Under the pieces are notes generated by a model. That model saw only the letters and a list, made by a program, of their open reading frames with translations. It was not told the origin of the DNA and ran no database searches. A stretch of 64,000 bases of DNA from Pseudopedobacter sp035496935. Lineage in GTDB: Bacteria > Bacteroidota > Bacteroidia > Sphingobacteriales > Sphingobacteriaceae. This document shows positions 9,278-17,147 of the stretch, piece after piece. The stretch lies in contig DATJED010000028.1 in NCBI GenBank assembly GCA_035496935.1, positions 310,001-374,000 of the forward strand. Direction: 5' to 3'. Numbering within the stretch: the first letter of the stretch is position 1; each line of letters starts with the position of its first letter. The translations under genes were made by a program, and so were the position numbers.

Positions 9278-9331
9278 TAAATTTATAACAAAACCTGCTT
9301 TTAAGAATTTTAGGTGTTTGGTTAAGAATTT
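9278..9331 (-). promoter_or_regulatory. Putative LytTR-responsive promoter of the NVEALA operon
   Basis: Seen on the plus strand, TTAAGAATTT occurs at 9301-9310 and again at 9322-9331, exactly 21 bp apart. A weaker third copy (TTAAGAAAT) is at 9349-9357. Direct repeats about 21-22 bp apart with a GTTAAG-like core are the known binding pattern of LytTR domains such as AgrA. Just downstream on the minus strand, TATAAATTTA (9287-9278) is a near match to the Bacteroidota -7 element. The repeats would sit from about -28 to -58, where an activator is expected. The nearby LytTR gene is the natural candidate regulator (inference). Confidence 0.5.
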
Positions 9332-9440
9332 AGTTAGTTTCCTTCAAGTTAAGAAATCCGCAACTCTAAAAGTTGCAAGACAGTAGTAAAACTTCTGTTT
9401 TATCACAATTAGTTATCTGATTATTCCTTCATAATTCTAC

Positions 9441-10574
9441 TTAGAATAACTTCACTATCTGCCTACCCGTGATGTCACTTTCAGCCACATATCCCCAAAA
9501 TCTCGAATCTGAAGAATCATCACGGTTATCTCCCAACATAAAATAATAATTCTGGTTAAAAGTATAGGTGCTTGTTTCATGCTCGTTAATAAAATAGTTA
9601 TTTCCAAGCTTTTTTAGCTGAACATGCTCGCTATTTTTTATTATCGTTTGGTATAAAAAATAATTTAAGCCTTTCAAAGAGATTTTCATGCCTTTATAGG
9701 GTATGGTGAAGGGGCCCATATTGTCTATAGTCCAACCGGTATTTCCTTTCCAGGGGTAGGCTTGCCAGTTCTTGACAGCGGGTTTAATATCCAATATGCC
9801 TTTTAGGGTTTTTAGTGTCGTAAATTGGTCATAATTTAGGTTTGCTATTATTAAGTAGCTATTTCCTGTTCTCTGCTGTTTTTTAATTTTAAAGTGCAAA
9901 CTATCTGCTAATTTTTGAACAAATAAGCTGTTTGCACAGTTAAACTGGTAATCTTTTTTTACCGTAGGCAACTGAAATGTAATATTGTCATTAATTAAAA
10001 CTTCGCTGTTCTTCATCTGAAACTTATCTCCAGGTATTCCAATGCATCTTTTTATTAAAAAATCCGAATCATCATCCGGTTTTTTAAAAACCACTATGTC
10101 TCCGTTTTTAATAGTTGAAAAACCCGGTAAGCGCCGATAGGGCCATGCACTATTTTTGCCCTCTTTTTGAAGTTGGGATGAGTTTTCAAAAAATAAATTT
10201 ATCCAGGGGATGTCTTGTGGTCTTCTCGGTAGTTTGGGCCCGTAATTCAATTTACTTACCAAAATAATATCTCCGGGAAACAAAGCATCTTCCATAGATT
10301 TACTAGGGATCATGTAAACTTCAAAGATAAATACTCGGCAAAAAACAGCTAGGAGAACGATAAAGATAAAATTTGTTGCCGTATTTATAAAGGGGGTGTT
10401 TTTGAATATTTTAATTGAAAAAATTAGCGTATAAAAGCCAAACAATAATAACAGCGCAAAAACAAGCCAATAAAGACCAATCAGTAACAAAAATAAACCG
10501 GTAAAAAGCAAGACAAAAAAAACAGACTGCTTTTTATACTTAAAATAAAGTTCTTTAATATTATTTTTTTTCAT
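9441..10574 (-). CDS. lepB: Signal peptidase I (S26 family)
   Basis: This inner-membrane serine peptidase removes signal peptides from exported proteins. With the preferred start at 10574 it has 377 residues: about three hydrophobic helices (about 17-85), then the catalytic motifs. Ser93 lies in IPSKSMEDALFPGD, Lys175 in IKRCIGIPGD, and box E reads GDNRDDSSDSRFWG near the C-terminus. The long insert between the Lys and box E regions is typical of Bacteroidota enzymes. An in-frame ATG at 10607 would add 11 basic residues; 10574 is chosen because the protein then begins directly before the first helix. The gene overlaps the end of the ligase-like gene by 14 bp. It may be a second, specialised copy serving the adjacent NVEALA protein (inference); the housekeeping copy would lie elsewhere. 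Confidence 0.9.
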   Translation of the reverse strand: MKKNNIKELYFKYKKQSVFFVLLFTGLFLLLIGLYWLVFALLLLFGFYTLIFSIKIFKNTPFINTATNFIFIVLLAVFCRVFIFEVYMIPSKSMEDALFPGDIILVSKLNYGPKLPRRPQDIPWINLFFENSSQLQKEGKNSAWPYRRLPGFSTIKNGDIVVFKKPDDDSDFLIKRCIGIPGDKFQMKNSEVLINDNITFQLPTVKKDYQFNCANSLFVQKLADSLHFKIKKQQRTGNSYLIIANLNYDQFTTLKTLKGILDIKPAVKNWQAYPWKGNTGWTIDNMGPFTIPYKGMKISLKGLNYFLYQTIIKNSEHVQLKKLGNNYFINEHETSTYTFNQNYYFMLGDNRDDSSDSRFWGYVAESDITGRQIVKLF

Positions 10575-12459
10575 TGATGATGCTTTCCATCTCCTGCCTA
10601 ATTTCATTAACAGCCGGAGACTTTATTTTAATTTGTTTAGTTAACACTTCTTTGGCTTTTTTTACCGCTTTGGATGTCTGATGTGTATCCCGATAAAGCG
10701 TTGCTAATAAATAGGAGGGATACAACCGCCCTGGAACCATAAATTCTGCTTCCGAATAGGCCTGTTCTGCCAACTTCCATTTCCCCAGCGCTTTATAGCT
10801 GTCTCCCATAGCGGTTTGGGTAATACTTGTATTGCTGTAATTTGTGCTTTGCAATAGAATTTTAACAGCAAGTTGATGATGGTTAGCCATTGAAAGTGCT
10901 TTGCCATACTGCATTAAAAAACCGCCCGATTGGCTTAACACAGGATAGGCCTTTTTATAATAGTTTAGTGCTTCGGCATATAATCCATTGGTGTAGTTGT
11001 CATAAGCTATGTTCCAATTTTCAAATGCCCGGTCTATTTTTCGGTATTTTACGCTACTATTTAAAAGAATAAAAATAGCGGACAAACAAAAAGCAGTTCT
11101 AATCAGGGTATCTATAATTTTCTTTTTTATAGGCAGGTTAACAAGCCAAACATTTTTGCTACAATAAGCTACAATCCCCAGATACAAAAGAAGATTTAAT
11201 TTGATAGGAAGTATCTGCGCTGGGTATGAAAACAATGAAAACACCATTATTGAGGTAATCCCACCTTTAGCTATTTTAAGCAGTAAATCTTGTGAGGAAT
11301 TATTTTGTGACTTGTCGGAATAACAGTGCGATTTAGTAAATAGTACAAGGACTAAAATACTAAGCATTAGTAGCATTGCCGGTATGCCATTTTCTGCTGT
11401 AAACTGTAAAAACTCGTTAAATCCGTAACTTACGTCTCCTGCGATAAAAGCTTCTGTTTGGTCTTGATGTTCTCTAAAGTAATTGGCCTGCTCATTCATA
11501 TAAGCATACTTAAATCTATCAAAGCCTTCTCCGGTCCAGGTTTTTTTTTCAATTAATCTTGCGGTCACTTTCCATATCAATATACGACCGTTGCTGGAAT
11601 TTTTTTTAAAGGAATACAGCGCCCATGAGCTAAAGAAAATAAAAAAGCAAAACAGCAGACATCCTAACAATCTTCTTTTTGTGTTAAAGCAATATTTATG
11701 GAGCGTATTTGTGAATTTGTATTTAGCTATCAGTAGATAAATTGAACTGATGATTACTGCAAGCCATGCGCTACGAGATTGCGTTGATGGCAAAATCAAT
11801 AACATGCCAACTAATCCGGTAACAGCTATGTTTTTTATAGCTGGGTAGCTATAAAAAAGTTTGCCTTTAAATTGTTTCTGATTGTTGAATAAAAACGGTA
11901 TTTCCTCTTTATAAATCACTAAACCTAAAACTGCCGGGAACACCGACGCTAAAAAACCAGCATATGGTCCCGGGTTAGAAAAACCGCCGGTAACGTTAAA
12001 TAAAGAGTGGTGAGATGGTAATGCCCCTATTAGTTGTAATTGACCGTATATAGTTTGCAATATGGCGCCAATAATCATACAGATGATTAGAAAATAGAAT
12101 GTGGTAATGTTTCCTATTTTCATTACTAAATAAAGCACAGCCAATCCGCATAATTCCTGATACCGGATGGAAAATCCGAAATGGGGTTGAATATAATAAC
12201 GGTTTATACCGATAAAAACCAATAGCACCAACAGTAAAATATCTATCCATTTAACAACCAGTTTAAATTCGCAAATAGCTAAATAGAGTAAAAAAAAGAA
12301 ACTTGTTACACAAATGGAATATATAAACACCAGATATTTGCTGCTCTGGTTTGATTCGGCCAAGTATTTCAGATCGACAAAAGGTAACCACAGATACAAT
12401 AAACCAATAACAAAGTAGATGATACAAACACAAAGCCTTTTAGCTAAAGATTTATTCAT
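10561..12459 (-). CDS. O-antigen-ligase-like membrane protein with C-terminal TPR region
   Basis: This 632-residue protein has about ten to twelve membrane helices in residues 10-460, and a soluble C-terminal part (about 465-632) with three or so TPR-like helix pairs (YAEALNYYKKAYPVL, WKLAEQAYSEAEFM, TSKAVKKAKEVL). The central NGRILIWKVTARLIEKKTWT and the later NEFLQFTAENG match the Wzy_C/O-antigen ligase family, which includes polymerases, lipid-A ligases and O-linked protein glycosyltransferases. The His normally seen in the HNxFL-type motif is not there (it reads GFNEFLQ), so activity is uncertain. It overlaps the signal peptidase gene and follows the LytTR gene by 50 bp. The context suggests a role in modifying or exporting the small protein rather than LPS synthesis; no other LPS genes are nearby. 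Confidence 0.75.
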   Translation of the reverse strand: MNKSLAKRLCVCIIYFVIGLLYLWLPFVDLKYLAESNQSSKYLVFIYSICVTSFFFLLYLAICEFKLVVKWIDILLLVLLVFIGINRYYIQPHFGFSIRYQELCGLAVLYLVMKIGNITTFYFLIICMIIGAILQTIYGQLQLIGALPSHHSLFNVTGGFSNPGPYAGFLASVFPAVLGLVIYKEEIPFLFNNQKQFKGKLFYSYPAIKNIAVTGLVGMLLILPSTQSRSAWLAVIISSIYLLIAKYKFTNTLHKYCFNTKRRLLGCLLFCFFIFFSSWALYSFKKNSSNGRILIWKVTARLIEKKTWTGEGFDRFKYAYMNEQANYFREHQDQTEAFIAGDVSYGFNEFLQFTAENGIPAMLLMLSILVLVLFTKSHCYSDKSQNNSSQDLLLKIAKGGITSIMVFSLFSYPAQILPIKLNLLLYLGIVAYCSKNVWLVNLPIKKKIIDTLIRTAFCLSAIFILLNSSVKYRKIDRAFENWNIAYDNYTNGLYAEALNYYKKAYPVLSQSGGFLMQYGKALSMANHHQLAVKILLQSTNYSNTSITQTAMGDSYKALGKWKLAEQAYSEAEFMVPGRLYPSYLLATLYRDTHQTSKAVKKAKEVLTKQIKIKSPAVNEIRQEMESIINEKK

Positions 12460-12509
12460 GGAGGTGTCATTTGGATTACGAAGACCATAAGGAAATATCA
12501 GATTTTTAT

Positions 12510-12869
12510 CTATATCCTAAAATCGGCCAGGAGGAAATCACTTAATACTATATTATTTAATTCTTCTAAAAACCTTTTAATACTAATAGTAAACGGTATT
12601 TTAAATTCATTGTTGAGCTCAAGATATTTTTCTTTTTTATGAATGGTTTTGATGTACTGAAGATTTACCAAGTAGGACTGGCTAACTCGAATAAAACAAT
12701 TTGAATCGAGTTCTTTACTTAGCTTGCTAAGTGATTTACACATTACCAATTCACTTCCGTTGTTTAGGTAAACTGTAGTATAACAATTATCGGATTTACA
12801 GAATAAAATATAATCTTCTGTAACCAAATTAATTTTATCATAGGAGCAAATAGCAATTTTTTTTTTCAT
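12510..12869 (-). CDS. Stand-alone LytTR DNA-binding regulator
   Basis: The protein is 119 residues from the preferred ATG at 12869 (MKKKIAICSYDKIN); an ATG at 12923 would add 18 residues with no domain value. Almost the whole length is a LytTR domain: YILFCKSDNCYTTVYLNNGS, then CKSLSKLSKELDSNCFIRVS, then SYLVNLQYIKTIHKKEKYLE and the IPFTISIKRFLEEL end. There is no receiver domain or membrane segment, so it either acts constitutively, or is controlled by level or by an unseen partner. It is the first gene of the minus-strand run leading to the signal peptidase. LytTR-like repeats are seen before the NVEALA gene, and a related motif lies in its own upstream region. Confidence 0.88.
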   Translation of the reverse strand: MKKKIAICSYDKINLVTEDYILFCKSDNCYTTVYLNNGSELVMCKSLSKLSKELDSNCFIRVSQSYLVNLQYIKTIHKKEKYLELNNEFKIPFTISIKRFLEELNNIVLSDFLLADFRI

Positions 12870-13224
12870 ATATAGGTTTTTTAAGTAGGACAAGTAACAA
12901 CTAAAGTCATTATACCAGTGCAATTTGTTTTGCAGGGAACTTTGGTTACAAAATTTTCGTAAAATATAATTAGTTTATAAAAGAGTACAGGAGTACTTAG
13001 GTAACAAATATAATATTATCACAAACTTATGAGCTGTGCTTAATGGTTAAAAAAGTAGCACAAATGTTTAATTAAAAAAAATATTAATAGGAAGTTTTCC
13101 AAATCCCAAAGAAATAATCTTAAATTCTTAGCCAAAAGGCGTAAATAATTAAATCTGTCTATTTAACTCTTCTTTTATAGGAGGTTCATATAAATTTACT
13201 TGCTACGGCAAAATAAACTTATAT
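12870..13224. promoter_or_regulatory. Divergent intergenic region between LytTR gene and large lipoprotein gene
   Basis: This 355-bp AT-rich region has no gene. It contains AAATTCTTAGCCAAAAGG (13122-13139), closely related to the AAATTCTTAACCAAA found (minus strand) at 9317-9331 before the NVEALA gene. TATAAATTTA at 13189-13198 is the same string as the putative -7 element of the NVEALA promoter and lies 26 bp before the start codon of the plus-strand gene. The two genes and the NVEALA operon may therefore share control. No terminator-like hairpin was seen. Confidence 0.4.
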
Positions 13225-15876
13225 ATGAAAAGAAATATCCTCATTTTTTTGTGTGTTATATTCTCGAGCTGTTCTAATGATAATTCAGTTTATCATATAG
13301 ACGCTATCAATAAGGACGGAATCATTTTAAGAAAGTGGCATGTTTTAGGGCTTTTTAAAACGGAAGTTGCTGAAAATGGGCTGGAAACAAATTATTTGAA
13401 TACGGATAAGGATGAATCTGCGATTACTTATCAAAAATTAAAAGCCTTTAAACCTTCAGGTCAGCATCAGAACAGCCATAACCAAGAGGTTGAGATCAAT
13501 GAACGAGGAATTGCAGATTTCAATAAAATTTTTGATATCCAGGAGGATAAAGCAGGTAAGGCAGTGGCATACGTCGCCTGTGTTATAAAATCATCAAAAA
13601 ACCAAAAACTAAAACTTAATTTTTCTAGTAGCGATGGTGCAAAAATATGGTTGAACCATCGCCTGATTTTTAAAGATGAGCGAGGTTCTGGAATTCATCC
13701 CTATCAAAATTACGTCGATATCGAGATTAAACAAGGAGATAATTTATTGCTGATCAAGACCGCTAATGTTGAAAAACAGTGGGTCATGTTTGCTGGTATA
13801 GAACAAGAATCTAAGGAAGGCATAAAACGTCATAAAAAGAATTTTGAACTGCAATATGGCAATCTTTTTCTTTCAAGGAATATTATTGAAAACGATACCA
13901 TCAAACTTACTTGGGGAATACCTGAAAACAGTTATCAACTTAACATTTTAGCAGATAAAAATCTTTTGTTGGATATTAAACCCGATCAAAATATTAATAT
14001 CGGCCAATTGCCCGACGGGTTTTATAAAACACTGCTTTACACCCCTCAGGACACTTTTGCCAGTAGGTTCTATAAAACCAAAAGTATCACTTCTTCTTTC
14101 AATGAGGTAATTAAAGCCATTGAGAAATCTTTAGCCGGAAAGAAAAACGTGAACATTGATGCTTTGCTACACAGGTATAATCTGCTAATGAAACCTGAAA
14201 ACTTACCCCATGCCGGATTTGAGAAAAGAAGTTGGGACAGGAGAATGCTATTTATTCTCGATAATTTAAAAAATGAATACCATATTATTAATAAGGAAAA
14301 CAAACCCGGCGAATTGAAAGGGACGCTATTGAGGTCCTATTGTTCTAAAATAGACAGCGGTGCCCAATACTACATTTTACATGTGCCGGAACATTATACA
14401 AAAAAGCAACCAGTTCCGTTGGTGATAGAGATGTCCAAGCTAATGAAATGGTTTCCTTCTCCGGTAGAGACCAATCGCTTTGCCAATATAGACCTGATAG
14501 AATATTTTTCGGATATGGCGAATAAATACAATATGATAGTTGCTGAACCGGGGGGAAGAACGGTGGATAAACCGAATTATAACAATATTGACGAAACAGA
14601 CCTATGGGAAACTATTGACGACATAAAAAGACAATATAACATTGACACCAATCGCATTTTTTTAAGAGGTGCATGTAGAGCCAGTTATGACGCACTAAAA
14701 ATGGCTGTAAGATACCCCGGAAAATTTGCTGCTATATCTACGGTTGCTCCAGAGATTATCCCTAACAGTACCGAAACCAACAAAAATATCTGGCTTCATC
14801 ATAACGATCCGTTTAATTTTCTGGGCAATATTAAGGATATGCCCTTTTATAATATTCACAGTGTATTAGATACCCACAGCCGGATCTCATCAAGTGAAAA
14901 GCTATACCAGTTCATTAAAAAGGCTGGAATAAAGCACTTTGGATACAGAAAGCTGGCAAATGAATTTGAACCTTATTATTCCGATGAATATATGGATGAC
15001 ATATTTAGTTTTTTTAATAATTCAAGAGGAATTCAACAACCTAAATCATTACATTTTTCAACCGATCAGCTAAAGTATAACCAATCTTATTGGATAAAAC
15101 TCAACAAAATTACCGTCGGCAAAACTGCGATTATTGACGCGAATGTAAAAAACAATACATTATCTGTCGAAAGAAGCAATATTTCGAGCTATACCATAAA
15201 CTTGGACAAATTACCTTACGATAAGGCTAAGCCTATTGTCATTTATGATAATGGAAAAAAAGTTTTTCAAAGTAGTTGCTCAGCCTCAAAATTAACGGTG
15301 TATGTAAATTCCGCAAAAGAGAGATTGTACAAAAATTCATCTGTTGAGGGGCCTTTTTCAGATATCTTTAAAAGGCCGTTTATGGTTGTACGGAATACCG
15401 AGGGCAATGAAGAAGATTTGTTTCAGATTAATAGGATGGTAAATAAGCTGAATGAGGATTGGGAACATCGTTACTATACAAAATTTAGGATAAAAAACGA
15501 CAAGGAAATTACAGCAGAAGATTTATCAAATTTTAATCTTTTATTTATCGGTTTACCAGCTCAAACCGGTTTTCTGAATAAGATAAGGAAATATCTGCCC
15601 CTTTCAATAGGTAATAAACATATCTCTATAGGTCGACAAACAATTAAAGGAAAAAACCTAGGCTTTTATATGATTTATCCTAATCCTTATAATATTCGAA
15701 AATACGTAGCAATAATTGGTTTCAATAATTCAAATTCTTTTAATATCTGGTCTGAACGAAAGCCGGCCGAGATTTTTAACGATATTTCGAATTATGGCTG
15801 GTACGATTATAAGATATGGGACAATCTTTCGCCAACTAAAGCAATTTCAGGATATTTTAATGCAAAATGGGAATAA
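13225..15876 (+). CDS. Large lipoprotein with jelly-roll and alpha/beta-hydrolase-like domain (likely inactive)
   Basis: The protein is 883 residues with a lipoprotein signal ending FSSC (Cys16). Residues about 110-190 (SSDGAKIWLNHRLIFKDERG, then GDNLLLIKTANVEKQWVMF) resemble the sugar-binding jelly-roll of GH2-type enzymes. Residues about 370-610 form an alpha/beta-hydrolase core like the PHB-depolymerase/prolyl-oligopeptidase relatives: YILHVPEHYTKKQPVPLVIE, then TNRIFLRGACRASYDALKMA. The nucleophile elbow, normally GxSxxG, reads GACRAS with Cys484 in the Ser position. The usual catalytic His before the final helix (GHxFxPxEYMDxIFxFF-like) is Asn in LANEFEPYYSDEYMDD. It is therefore probably a pseudo-enzyme or uses unusual chemistry. 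It is divergent from the LytTR gene and monocistronic. Confidence 0.72.
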   Translation: MKRNILIFLCVIFSSCSNDNSVYHIDAINKDGIILRKWHVLGLFKTEVAENGLETNYLNTDKDESAITYQKLKAFKPSGQHQNSHNQEVEINERGIADFNKIFDIQEDKAGKAVAYVACVIKSSKNQKLKLNFSSSDGAKIWLNHRLIFKDERGSGIHPYQNYVDIEIKQGDNLLLIKTANVEKQWVMFAGIEQESKEGIKRHKKNFELQYGNLFLSRNIIENDTIKLTWGIPENSYQLNILADKNLLLDIKPDQNINIGQLPDGFYKTLLYTPQDTFASRFYKTKSITSSFNEVIKAIEKSLAGKKNVNIDALLHRYNLLMKPENLPHAGFEKRSWDRRMLFILDNLKNEYHIINKENKPGELKGTLLRSYCSKIDSGAQYYILHVPEHYTKKQPVPLVIEMSKLMKWFPSPVETNRFANIDLIEYFSDMANKYNMIVAEPGGRTVDKPNYNNIDETDLWETIDDIKRQYNIDTNRIFLRGACRASYDALKMAVRYPGKFAAISTVAPEIIPNSTETNKNIWLHHNDPFNFLGNIKDMPFYNIHSVLDTHSRISSSEKLYQFIKKAGIKHFGYRKLANEFEPYYSDEYMDDIFSFFNNSRGIQQPKSLHFSTDQLKYNQSYWIKLNKITVGKTAIIDANVKNNTLSVERSNISSYTINLDKLPYDKAKPIVIYDNGKKVFQSSCSASKLTVYVNSAKERLYKNSSVEGPFSDIFKRPFMVVRNTEGNEEDLFQINRMVNKLNEDWEHRYYTKFRIKNDKEITAEDLSNFNLLFIGLPAQTGFLNKIRKYLPLSIGNKHISIGRQTIKGKNLGFYMIYPNPYNIRKYVAIIGFNNSNSFNIWSERKPAEIFNDISNYGWYDYKIWDNLSPTKAISGYFNAKWE

Positions 15877-16011
15877 TAGAAAAGGTGCTTCCTCAACCTT
15901 TGAAGTAGTTTTCCTAAGATAATCTATTGTTGAAATTGATGATAAAATATGGATGCTAAATACTTTTGAAGTTGAAAGGGAGGCCTTTTTTTTATATTAT
16001 TTTTCCCGCCA

Positions 16012-16055
16012 CCTTCCTTTAACCTCCTCCGTACCTTCTTCGGGGCTTCTTCGGA
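16012..16055. repeat. Degenerate 11-bp tandem repeat, CT-rich cluster
   Basis: Four consecutive 11-mers align: CCTTCCTTTAA, CCTCCTCCGTA, CCTTCTTCGGG, GCTTCTTCGGA. The consensus is CCTTCTTCGGN. Sequence after it (from 16093) carries CCGAAGATG and ACGAAGAAAA, i.e. partly complementary words, so a folded structure is possible. Function unknown. Confidence 0.6.
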
Positions 16056-16125
16056 AAAACGGCCATTTTTGGCTACCATCATCGCATATAAACCGAAGAT
16101 GCCACGAAGAAAATAAGGAGAGTTA

Positions 16126-16180
16126 TCCCTATAAGGTCCCTATAAAGACGCTGTAAGCTCCCTATAAGTTCGCTTTATTT
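16126..16180. repeat. Degenerate 11-bp tandem repeat, TCCCTATAAGG cluster
   Basis: Five consecutive 11-mers align: TCCCTATAAGG, TCCCTATAAAG, ACGCTGTAAGC, TCCCTATAAGT, TCGCTTTATTT. The period equals that of the CT-rich cluster about 70 bp upstream. Such tracts could be a regulatory array or a genome-wide dispersed repeat of this lineage. Confidence 0.65.
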
Positions 16181-16247
16181 CTATGAAATTCTGAGGAGGA
16201 TTTGTTATATTAGGCTTGGTTATAGCAATTTAGCAAAATTATTCTCA

Positions 16248-16928
16248 ATGTCAAAAGGAAAAAACACGCCTCCAGACAAGAATTCGGTTTATGTAAATAG
16301 CCGTACTTATGGCGGACACTGGAGGGCAAAACGAGGGAGTAAAACCCCTGCCAGTTTAAACAGCAACCTGCAAAAGAGCACTGCAGATTTGGAAGTAGCT
16401 AACAAAGCCGCCCGTTTGATAAAAAGTTATCTGGATCCTTTTAGGTATAATTTTATGGGCGGTCTTATCTGGCAGAAACTGGTCAAAGAGTTTAAACGAC
16501 AGGCTAAAGAAGAAAAAGCCTTCCACACGGAAAACTTTAACAGGATGGATACTTGGGACCTGTATCCTATGGACCGTTTCCGGACTTACATTAACTGCCA
16601 TTGCCAGGCGGATTCACTTCAGTTAACGGTCACACTTAATCTCAATAGACATCCGGATTTTAAAAGAAAGTTCGTGGACAGCTATCGTATAAGTATGCTT
16701 GCCATATTTCCGGATTTTGAAAAAATGGAAGCTTGGGATGAGGGCTGTATTTCAGACATTTTCTTCCTAAAGGACGCTGTAGCGCCTGTATCATTTCACT
16801 TTCCGGTTCCTGAAGGTGCCAAACATTACCTGCTGGTTCTGAAAATAGAAGGAGCGGAAAAAGGGAAACTCGGCGACAATTACACTATCAAAAGTATGCA
16901 GCTTATTGGCGGGGGAGGAATTGTGTAA
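16248..16928 (+). CDS. Hypothetical protein, lineage-restricted
   Basis: I do not recognise this 226-residue protein. There is no signal peptide or membrane helix. The N-terminal 60 residues are basic and polar (VNSRTYGGHWRAKRGSKTPA). A helical stretch (SYLDPFRYNFMGGLIWQKLV, then KEFKRQAKEEKAF) precedes a C-terminal half rich in beta structure with alternating hydrophobics (LQLTVTLNLNRHPDFKRKF, then HYLLVLKIEGAEKG). The layout recalls Bacteroidota families of about 200 residues such as DUF6266 in general style, but I cannot make an assignment. It stands alone, between an 11-bp repeat tract and a palindrome-rich gap. The coding pattern is clean and the reading frame uninterrupted. Confidence 0.6.
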   Translation: MSKGKNTPPDKNSVYVNSRTYGGHWRAKRGSKTPASLNSNLQKSTADLEVANKAARLIKSYLDPFRYNFMGGLIWQKLVKEFKRQAKEEKAFHTENFNRMDTWDLYPMDRFRTYINCHCQADSLQLTVTLNLNRHPDFKRKFVDSYRISMLAIFPDFEKMEAWDEGCISDIFFLKDAVAPVSFHFPVPEGAKHYLLVLKIEGAEKGKLGDNYTIKSMQLIGGGGIV

Positions 16929-16973
16929 AACAATAGGATACATAGATTTTAGCTGTTCAAAAGGTGGCATTTT

Positions 16974-17034
16974 TTGCTGAAGCAAGGCTTCAGCAATCTT
17001 TGTGTGCCTAAAGAGTCCTCCCGATATATCGGGA
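16974..17034. repeat. Two intergenic palindromes
   Basis: TTGCTGAAGC (16974-16983) pairs perfectly with GCTTCAGCAA (16987-16996) around a 3-base loop. At 17019-17034, TCCCGATATATCGGGA is a perfect 16-bp palindrome. Between and after them are words of the CTATGT-CTATGTGG type that are common in Bacteroidota intergenic repeats. The first hairpin, 45 bp after the preceding stop codon, could end its transcript. Confidence 0.5.
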
Positions 17035-17103
17035 TTGAATACCTATGTCTCTATGTGGTTTTAAAAAAAATGTCATTTACTAAAGTAAAGAACAATTGAT
17101 CCG

Positions 17104-17137
17104 AAAGAGCATCTGTAATAAGTTGCTGATGCTCTTT
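17104..17137 (-). terminator. Terminator after GH10 gene
   Basis: AAAGAGCATC (17104-17113) pairs with GATGCTCTTT (17128-17137), a perfect 10-bp stem with a 14-base loop. It is 10 bp past the stop codon of the minus-strand GH10 gene. The A/T flanks give a short U-tract in minus-strand RNA. Confidence 0.65.
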
Positions 17138-17147
17138 TCTGGGTTTT

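Larger units (their letters stand above)
15877..16247. other. Intergenic region with 11-bp-period repeats
   Basis: This 371-bp stretch has no convincing gene. An in-frame run at 15953-16156 is low-complexity in repeats and has no recognisable domain. It holds two clusters of degenerate 11-bp tandem units, described separately, separated by a short spacer containing GAAGA-type words complementary to the first cluster. The following gene begins 68 bp after the second cluster. Confidence 0.6.

Noticed and set aside
10561..12459. Assignment of the ligase-like protein to LPS O-antigen synthesis
   Set aside because: There are no glycosyltransferases, flippases or nucleotide-sugar genes anywhere in the window; the neighbours are export and regulatory genes, so that label would mislead.
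15953..16156. 67-codon open frame after the large lipoprotein gene
   Set aside because: It runs through the 11-bp repeat arrays, has no domain, no signal peptide and an unlikely composition. It is best explained as the repeats being free of stops in one frame.
16012..16180. CRISPR array
   Set aside because: Repeat units are only 11 bp, contiguous without spacers and degenerate; no cas genes are nearby.
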